A stretch of DNA of 64,000 nt from Nocardioides sp. (GTDB lineage: Bacteria; Actinomycetota; Actinomycetes; Propionibacteriales; Nocardioidaceae): assembly GCF_014360585.1 (NCBI RefSeq), contig NZ_JACIXG010000005.1:61160-125159 (forward strand), read 5' to 3'. The notes under the pieces are model-generated. The model was not told the origin of the DNA, did not search any database, and worked only from the letters and a program-made list of their open reading frames with translations. Below are positions 58,765 to 64,000 of this stretch, piece after piece. Both the position numbers and the translations under genes were made by a program. Position 1 is the stretch's first letter. Each line of letters starts with the position of its first letter.

Positions 58765-60107
58765 CAGCAGACGACCGCCTGCACCTTGAACAGGGTGTCC
58801 TCCTGGCGCTGCATGTTGACGTAGCCCTGGTCCACCCAGACCACCCGGAAGAGCCCGTCCCCGAGGTCCTCGATCCGCCGCTCGCCGGCGGCGTCGAGGT
58901 CTTCGAGGATGTGGTAGTAGAAGCCGTCGCCGCCGTTGGCGTCGTCGGTACAGTTCCACGCGGCCGGGTCGTCGAGGTCAGGCATGTAGAGGCCGGCGGC
59001 CTCGCATTCACCTGCCTGGAGCGCGTCGATGAACCGAACGGCCGCGGTCTCCGCTCCGCTGACCGGCTTCCCAGCCGCGGTCTCCGCGCCGCTGGCCGGA
59101 TCCTCGGCCGGACCGCCACGCGCCACGAACCAGGTCGCCGCACCGCCAAGCACCAGCGCCAGGCCGACTGCGGCCGCGACGAGGACGGCGGTGCGCCGGC
59201 GGCGCGCGGGCGGCGCCTGCGTCGGCTGAGGCTGGGGCTGCGTCGAGGCCGGCGAACGGAGCACGGTCTGCGCGTCCGAAGGAGGAGGTACGACGACCGC
59301 CCGCCCATCGGCCGCAGCGGTGAGCGCTGCGGCGAAGCTCCCCGCATCCGGCCAGCGGTCCTCGGCCCTCGGCTCCAGGGCACGCATGATCACCGCGGAC
59401 ACCGTTGCCGGCACGGGCGCGACCGTGCCGAGGTCGGGAACCCGGGACACGACCGTCAACGCGGGCGCAGGTGAGCGACCCGCGAACATCGCCCACGCCA
59501 CCGCGCCCAGGCTGCGTACGTCGGCGCGATGGTCGATCGGCAGCGACTCGTCGAACTGCTCGGGCGCCATGTAGGCAGGCGTCCCGATCTGCCGGGTCAC
59601 CTCCGAGAGCTGGTCGAGCGCGCGGGCCACACCGAGGTCGGCGACCATCGCACGCAGCCGACCGTCGGACCCGCCGGTGAGCAGGATGTTGGCCGGCTTC
59701 ACGTCGCGATGGATGACCGAGAGCGCGTGCAATGCGTCGAGGCCGGACGCGGCCTGTGCCACCACGTCGGCCACCGTCTGCGGTGGCATGCCTTGCGGGT
59801 GCTGGGTGATCAGCTCCGCGACGCTTCCCGCGTCGGCGTACGACATCACGAAGTAGGGCGCACCCGACGGGGTCTCGCCGATGTCGTGGACCGAGACGAC
59901 GTGGGGCGAGTCGACCGACCGCAGGAAGCGCGCCTCCTGCAGGAACCGCTCCCGGATGTCGGCCGCCTGAGTCCATTGCGCGCTGAGCACCTTCACGGCC
60001 ACCAGCGAGTCGAGGACCGGGTCGCGGTAGAGCCACACCTCGGCGAATCCGCCGGAACCGAGAGGCTTGACCTGGCGCAGGCGCCCGAGGAGCTGGGGAA
60101 GGGTCAC
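58761..60107 (-). CDS. Transmembrane Ser/Thr protein kinase
   Basis: The 448-residue kinase starts at GTG 60107 (MTLPQLLGRLRQVKPLGSGG). Kinase landmarks are GSGGFAEVWL (Gly loop), VAVKVL (Lys), HRDVKPANILL (catalytic Asp) and VADLGVA in place of DFG. IGTPAYMAPEQF follows. After a Pro/Gln linker, RRRRTAVLVAAAVGLALVLG forms one membrane helix near residue 310. The outer domain is small, with two Cys (GECEAAG, AWNCTDD) and a final CC. It probably senses an envelope signal. No phosphatase or PASTA domain is present. Confidence 0.85.
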   Translation of the reverse strand: MTLPQLLGRLRQVKPLGSGGFAEVWLYRDPVLDSLVAVKVLSAQWTQAADIRERFLQEARFLRSVDSPHVVSVHDIGETPSGAPYFVMSYADAGSVAELITQHPQGMPPQTVADVVAQAASGLDALHALSVIHRDVKPANILLTGGSDGRLRAMVADLGVARALDQLSEVTRQIGTPAYMAPEQFDESLPIDHRADVRSLGAVAWAMFAGRSPAPALTVVSRVPDLGTVAPVPATVSAVIMRALEPRAEDRWPDAGSFAAALTAAADGRAVVVPPPSDAQTVLRSPASTQPQPQPTQAPPARRRRTAVLVAAAVGLALVLGGAATWFVARGGPAEDPASGAETAAGKPVSGAETAAVRFIDALQAGECEAAGLYMPDLDDPAAWNCTDDANGGDGFYYHILEDLDAAGERRIEDLGDGLFRVVWVDQGYVNMQRQEDTLFKVQAVVCC

Positions 60108-60332
60108 CGGGACATTATGGGGCCGGGTCGCGACCTCGAGCGCGCAGGCGGTGACGTACAGCGCTTCGAGCTGGGTGCTCCGCAGCCGCCTCGAGACGGC
60201 CTGAGCCGTTGTCGTCCTGATCCGCGGCACCTGCGGCGCACATCGAACACGTGATTCCTGGGTGTGCGCCCTTCGCGAACATGGGTGTACGACGTCCTGT
60301 TTGCGGCGCGACTTCCTCCCTACGTTGGCGGC

Positions 60333-60989
60333 ATGGCAGCCGAACACGACACCGATCTTCTGGTCCGCGACGCACGAATTCTCAGCCTGGATCCCGCGTA
60401 CGACGGCCTGGTGAGCAGCGTCCGAGTGGTGGGCGAGCGGATCACCGCAGTGACGGATGCAGAGCTCCCCGCAGGGTCGCAGACCCTGGAGATCCCGGCA
60501 GCCGGCGCGACCCTCGTTCCCCTGCTCGACGCGACCGTGCTGAGCGAGCACCCCGAGCGGGACGAGTCCCCGGTGCCCACCCCAGGCAGCCAGGCGAGCT
60601 TCGTGGTGGTGGCCGGCGGCGTGACGCGCAGCGCGGCGCTCCACCAGCTCGTGGTGACTCCCGAGCGTCTGGTGCTCGCCGTCGTCGACGGGCGGATCGT
60701 GGCGCGCGACGGCGAGCCGATCATCGACAGCCTCGCCCACGCCGACGCGGCCGGCGCCCGCGACCCGCGGTGGGGCACGTGGGTGGACCGCACCGACTAC
60801 CTGCACCAGCACCTGCACAGCAGCGGGCGCTACGAAGAGACCCGTGCCGGACGGCCCAACGCCTACATGGGTGCCTTCTGGCTCTACCGGGACCGCATCG
60901 TCTACCTCGACGACTCGGGCTTCTGGGCCTTCGGCCGGTTCGTCGACGAGGAGCTGCACCACGCCGGATTCGTGATGGAGCCGGCCTAG
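60333..60989 (+). CDS. Amidohydrolase-like shell without barrel, fused to an Atu4866-type domain
   Basis: The 218-residue protein starts MAAEHDTDLLVRDARILSLD, the N-terminal strand region of amidohydrolases (RITAVTDAELPAGSQTLEIP). It goes straight on to GSQASFVVVAGG and LAVVDGRIVARDGEP, the C-terminal strands of the same composite sheet. The metal-binding barrel (HxH, Lys, His, His, Asp) that should lie between is missing, with only about 25 residues in its place. The last 75 residues (WGTWVDRTDYLHQHLHSSGR, AYMGAFWLYRDRIVYLDDSG) match the small Atu4866 domain. It is therefore not an amidohydrolase enzyme. Confidence 0.65.
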   Translation: MAAEHDTDLLVRDARILSLDPAYDGLVSSVRVVGERITAVTDAELPAGSQTLEIPAAGATLVPLLDATVLSEHPERDESPVPTPGSQASFVVVAGGVTRSAALHQLVVTPERLVLAVVDGRIVARDGEPIIDSLAHADAAGARDPRWGTWVDRTDYLHQHLHSSGRYEETRAGRPNAYMGAFWLYRDRIVYLDDSGFWAFGRFVDEELHHAGFVMEPA

Positions 60990-61069
60990 GAACGCTGCCG
61001 ACGGCTCGTTTGCACGGCGTTGTCCGAGCGTCCGTCGACTCCCATCTACCGGCTCCCTAGGATCACGTC

Positions 61070-61924
61070 ATGACGGCAACCACGCTTGGCAGCTTCCTGC
61101 GGGCGCGCCGCGCAGCGGCGAGTCCCGAGTCGCTCCCCTTGCCCACGTCAGGCGCACGCCGCGTGCCGGGCCTGCGGCGTGACGAGGTCGCGCTCATGGC
61201 GGGCGTCAGCGTCGACTACTACACCCGTCTGGAGCAGGGACGCGAGGACAGTCCCTCGCAGCAGGTCGTCGACGCCCTGGCCCGCGCGCTCCAGCTGACG
61301 AGCCACCAGACCGAGCACCTGTACGACCTGGCCAACCTCAGGTGGGAGCCGCTGGGCGGAGCACCGCAGCAGGTGGACCCCGCGCTGCTCACCATGATGG
61401 AGTCCTGGGAGCGGTCGGCGGCGTTCGTGCTGGACCCTCTCCTCGACATCGTCGCGATGAACCGCACCGCCGCTGCGCTCTTCGCCCCGTTCCGCAACAC
61501 CTCCAACCTCGTCGAGATGGTGTTCCTCCACCCGCTGGGGCGCGAGTTCTACGCCGACTGGGACCGCGCGGCCGAGTCGTGCGTCGCCGCGCTGCGTGCG
61601 ACGGCTCGACTCTCGGCCTCTCCCGAACGGCACCGCGAGCTGATGGACAACCTCCTCGCCGATGCCGACTTCGCCGCCCTGTGGGAGGCGTACGACGTGG
61701 AGCCGAAGACCCGCGACGAGAAGGTCCTAGTGCACGTCGTCGGCGGCGAGATGACCATCAACTTCCTCACCTTCCACGTGGCCCACCAGCCCGGGTTCGA
61801 GCTGGTCGTCTACCAGGCCGCGCCGGGCAGCGTGAGCGAGCGCCGACTCCTCGGTCTCGCCGAGCACCTTCCGCCGCAGGAGGCTGCCGCCCTCGACGAG
61901 GCGTCGGCCGGCGACGCCGGCTGA
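61070..61924 (+). CDS. MmyB-type transcriptional regulator (XRE HTH)
   Basis: The 284-residue protein has LGSFLRARRAAASPESLPLP, VPGLRRDEVALMAGVSVDYY and TRLEQGREDSPSQQVVDALA, the HTH of this class. The MmyB-like ligand domain follows (ESWERSAAFVLDPLLDIVAM; FLHPLGREFYADWDRAAESC). Such regulators often control a neighbouring oxidoreductase or amidohydrolase-like gene. Here the Atu4866-fusion gene lies 80 bp upstream in the same direction. Confidence 0.82.
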   Translation: MTATTLGSFLRARRAAASPESLPLPTSGARRVPGLRRDEVALMAGVSVDYYTRLEQGREDSPSQQVVDALARALQLTSHQTEHLYDLANLRWEPLGGAPQQVDPALLTMMESWERSAAFVLDPLLDIVAMNRTAAALFAPFRNTSNLVEMVFLHPLGREFYADWDRAAESCVAALRATARLSASPERHRELMDNLLADADFAALWEAYDVEPKTRDEKVLVHVVGGEMTINFLTFHVAHQPGFELVVYQAAPGSVSERRLLGLAEHLPPQEAAALDEASAGDAG

Positions 61925-61984
61925 CGCGTGGGTGGGTGCAGCACGCCCCTCCTCTGGAGGCCGTCGTCCGCCTACCGTTGATCC

Positions 61985-62788
61985 GTGGTCAACCAGCTCG
62001 GCGACCTCCTACGACGCCATCGACTCACCGCCGGGGGCTCGATCCTCGACGGGCGGACCAAGCTGCGCCGCGAAGACGTCGCGGCACGAGCCGGGATCTC
62101 GACGGGCTACTACGCACAGCTCGAGCAGGGACGCCGGCGCAACCCCAGTCGCCGCGTGCTCGAAGCCCTCGCCGCGGCCCTCGGTCTCTCGGACGGTGAA
62201 CGGCGAGAGCTCCTGGCGCTCGCTCCCCGACCGGCACGGCCTCACTCGCGACCCCACGACGCGCTGCCCGCCCTTGCCCGCGCCCTCGCCGCACTCGAGC
62301 ACCTGCCCGCGAGCGTCCTCGACGCCGGCCTGAGGGTCGTCTCCGCCAACTCGCGGTGGCGCGGGCTGCACACCGGATTCACCACCGACGAGAGCCTCGC
62401 GGACATGATGTTCCTGGACACGGCCGCGCCCGACTTCTATCCCGACTGGCACCACGCCAGCTGCGCCGTGCTCTCGCTGCTCGCTGCGGCGACCGAGGGA
62501 GAGGGCGGCACCGACACCCGGGCGGCCGCTTCGGAGATCCGCCGTCTCCGCACCGAGAGCGCGGCCTTCGAACGCAGGTGGACCGCTGACCCCGCCCCCG
62601 CGGTCCAGCGCCAGGTGCGCCTGCGGGTGCGTCATCCCGTGCTCGGCCGTCTCAGCTACCGCCACGACCTGCTCTTCAGCGACCAGAAAGGCCGCACCAG
62701 CCTGCACGTCCTCTTCCCGATGAACAGCCAGACCACGGCCCTCACCGCCCTGCTCGACCTCTACGCCCCGCCGTCGGCACCGCGTTGA
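61985..62788 (+). CDS. MmyB-type transcriptional regulator, second copy
   Basis: The 267-residue protein starts at GTG 61985, with LGDLLRRHRLTAGGSILDGR, REDVAARAGISTGYYAQLEQ and GRRRNPSRRVLEALAAAL. The ligand domain (LEHLPASVLDAGLRVVSANS, MMFLDTAAPDFYPDWHHASC) is clearly related to but diverged from its upstream neighbour. It follows the first regulator by 60 bp, so the two may be cotranscribed. Confidence 0.78.
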   Translation: MVNQLGDLLRRHRLTAGGSILDGRTKLRREDVAARAGISTGYYAQLEQGRRRNPSRRVLEALAAALGLSDGERRELLALAPRPARPHSRPHDALPALARALAALEHLPASVLDAGLRVVSANSRWRGLHTGFTTDESLADMMFLDTAAPDFYPDWHHASCAVLSLLAAATEGEGGTDTRAAASEIRRLRTESAAFERRWTADPAPAVQRQVRLRVRHPVLGRLSYRHDLLFSDQKGRTSLHVLFPMNSQTTALTALLDLYAPPSAPR

Positions 62789-62869
62789 GGTGACGATGCG
62801 AGGATCATCGCTCCGGCAGCTCTTGGGCCGAGGACCGCCCACCTCCCGGCCAGGAAAGACCGTGCTGCG

Positions 62870-63124
62870 TCAGTGGGTCGGTGGACGTGTGGCTGATCGT
62901 GTTGCTTCGATCTGCTCGCGGAGTATGTCTGCGTGGCCAGCATGTCGCGAGAGTTCCTCGATCATGCGCTGGTAGATCCATCGCAGCGTCATCGGTCCGC
63001 GCGTCGGGTGGTGGGTGGTGACGTGGTCCAGGTCAAGGTTTGCGGTGATGGCGCGAGACTCTGCGCACGCTTGCTCGAACTCGGCCGCTGCGCTCGGCCT
63101 GGTCGACGAGGACGACGGGAGCAC
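62870..63124 (-). pseudogene. Remnant of a DinB/DUF664-family gene, C-terminal part only
   Basis: The minus strand encodes ACAESRAITANLDLDHVTTH and GPMTLRWIYQRMIEELSRHA, then GHADILREQIEATR. These are the last two helices of a DUF664 (DinB-like) protein including its final metal-ligand His. The first two thirds of the usual 160-180 residues are missing, and the start region is unrelated (MLPSSSSTRP). There is no sign of the N-terminal part upstream. It may be a deletion remnant. Confidence 0.6.
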
Positions 63125-63232
63125 CTTCCCGCCGAGGTGGCCGGCAACTACATCATCGTGTCAGCCTCTCCGCTTGTGGGTACCTGGTGACTGCCTGATC
63201 GGCACACATCCAAGGAGAAAGGGAGCACAACC

Positions 63233-63655
63233 ATGTCCAAGCCTTCAGCACTGGTCGACCTGGACGACACCGACCTGACAGTGGCGAGCATCGCGGACGA
63301 CGTGCGCGGGTTCTCGGTGATGGACAGCAACGGTGACGACGTCGGCGATGTCGATGGTCTGCTCATCGACGAGGACGAGCGACGGGTCCGGTTCCTCAAG
63401 GTCGGCTCGGGTGGCTTCCTCGGCATCGGCAAGGAGAAGCGCCTCATCCCTGTCGACGCGATCACCGACATCGAGGGTGACCGGGTCAAGGTCAACACCA
63501 CTCGGGAGCACATCGCCGGAAGCCCCGACTACGACCCGGACCTGGTCGAGCAGTCGACCTACCCCGACTACTACGGCTACTACGGGGTCGCGCCCTACTG
63601 GGCACCGGGCTACATCTACCCGCCCTACCCCTACGGCGCGGCGGGCCGTCTCTAA
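63233..63655 (+). CDS. PRC-barrel domain protein
   Basis: The 140-residue protein has a PRC-barrel (IADDVRGFSVMDSNGDDVGD, VDGLLIDEDERRVRFLKVGS, LIPVDAITDIEGDRVKVNTT) and a Tyr/Pro-rich tail (YPDYYGYYGVAPYWAPGYIY). PRC-barrel proteins of this size are stress-related in many actinobacteria. AAGGAGAAAGGGAG precedes the ATG. The role is unknown. Confidence 0.82.
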   Translation: MSKPSALVDLDDTDLTVASIADDVRGFSVMDSNGDDVGDVDGLLIDEDERRVRFLKVGSGGFLGIGKEKRLIPVDAITDIEGDRVKVNTTREHIAGSPDYDPDLVEQSTYPDYYGYYGVAPYWAPGYIYPPYPYGAAGRL

Positions 63656-63829
63656 GCGACGTCGCGCCGGCGCTCAGCCGCTCGCCACGCCGCCCGTCAG
63701 GTACATGGGTGCTACGGAACCAAGGGCGACAGGTGACGAGCATGTTGAACCCCGATCGAGGTCACCGACCCAGCCCTGGCCAGCGAACTGAGCGCAAGTG
63801 CCCCGGTTGAGGGTCTCCTTGCCGACACA
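63656..63829. other. Gap with no recognised feature
   Basis: Between the PRC-barrel gene and the tRNA terminator the sequence holds only short GC-rich readings; no gene, repeat or promoter was recognised. Confidence 0.5.
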
Positions 63830-63875
63830 GACAAAGACCCCCGTTCGGCGTACTGCCTAGTCAGGGGTCTTTGTC
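63830..63875 (-). terminator. Terminator of the tRNA-Arg gene
   Basis: GACAAAGACCCC (63830-63841) and GGGGTCTTTGTC (63864-63875) form a perfect 12-bp stem. On the minus strand it lies 18 bp after the 3' end of the tRNA. Confidence 0.7.
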
Positions 63876-63893
63876 TCATTTGCACATGTTCTG

Positions 63894-63966
63894 CGCGCCT
63901 GTAGGGATTCGAACCCCAAACCTTCTGATCCGTAGTCAGATGCTCTATCCGTTGAGCTACAGGCGC
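63894..63966 (-). tRNA. tRNA-Arg (anticodon ACG)
   Basis: The minus strand reads GCGCCTGTAGCTCAACGGAT as the 5' end. The 7-bp acceptor stem is GCGCCTG/CAGGCGC and the anticodon loop is CTACGGA between TCTGA and TCAGA. The T-arm is GGGGTTCGAATCCC. The anticodon is ACG, read as ICG in bacteria, decoding CGN arginine codons. CCA is not encoded. Confidence 0.93.
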
Positions 63967-64000
63967 AGTGTTACCGAAGCAACGTGTAGAAGATTAGCGG

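Noticed and set aside
63894..63966. tRNA-Arg as an integration site of a mobile island
   Set aside because: No integrase, direct repeat of the tRNA end or island-like composition is seen inside the window.

Overview
The window is high-GC actinobacterial chromosome, most likely from a member of the Nocardioidaceae (Nocardioides/Pimelobacter-like). The support is a mycothiol-dependent isomerase, the ssd/HAD division locus at the left edge, streptogrisin-type proteases, an ECF41 sigma factor, and a KstR2-controlled steroid-degradation cluster. The genus is an inference from gene content. There is no integrase, phage or plasmid module.

Layout. Bases 1-5.7 kb hold the start of ssd diverging from a HAD-IB phosphatase, a candidate small RNA, a degenerate Fic-like protein, a methyltransferase, a membrane protein and a GT4 glycosyltransferase. 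Bases 5.7-16.7 kb are rich in exported proteins: two paralogous streptogrisin-like proteases, two paralogous single-pass membrane proteins of unknown function, an RTX-repeat protein and an exported EEP-family protein. The same stretch carries an IclR/maleylpyruvate isomerase pair and an ECF41 sigma factor facing its carboxymuconolactone-decarboxylase partner. Bases 16.7-21.2 kb carry two PLP D-amino-acid-type lyases, a TetR regulator and an MFS transporter. Bases 21.4-24.2 kb look like a BlaA/BlaB-regulated class A beta-lactamase locus.

The centre (24.3-40.5 kb, plus an outlier at 45.8-47.8 kb) is the 3aH-4(3'-propanoate)-7a-methylhexahydro-1,5-indanedione (HIP) branch of steroid catabolism. 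FadD3 activates HIP; FadE30, IpdF, IpdC and FadE31-33 carry out redox steps; EchA20 and IpdAB hydrolyse the last two rings; FadA6 is a thiolase. KstR2 is encoded in the cluster. Five palindromes close to CCAAGCANNTGCTAGG lie at the divergent or leading promoters and define the regulon, which here also takes in a second SDR-thiolase operon. A GNAT, a DUF6412-like protein and a YidC paralogue are inserted in the cluster.

The right part (40.6-64 kb) holds a PGRP amidase with FG-GAP-like repeats, a Kef-type antiporter, a RelBE-type pair, a nitroreductase, a YhgE plus MMPL export operon under a TetR, a TerC protein, an AraC/NmrA/DUF1772 locus, a Ser/Thr kinase, an odd amidohydrolase-like plus Atu4866 protein, two MmyB-type regulators, a truncated DinB/DUF664 remnant, a PRC-barrel protein and tRNA-Arg(ACG).

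Two families of dispersed palindromic repeats run through the window. Family 1 is a 70-bp element (three copies) with compensatory base changes in its stem. Family 2 is a larger composite element; three full copies lie between converging genes and one is inserted in frame inside fadE32.
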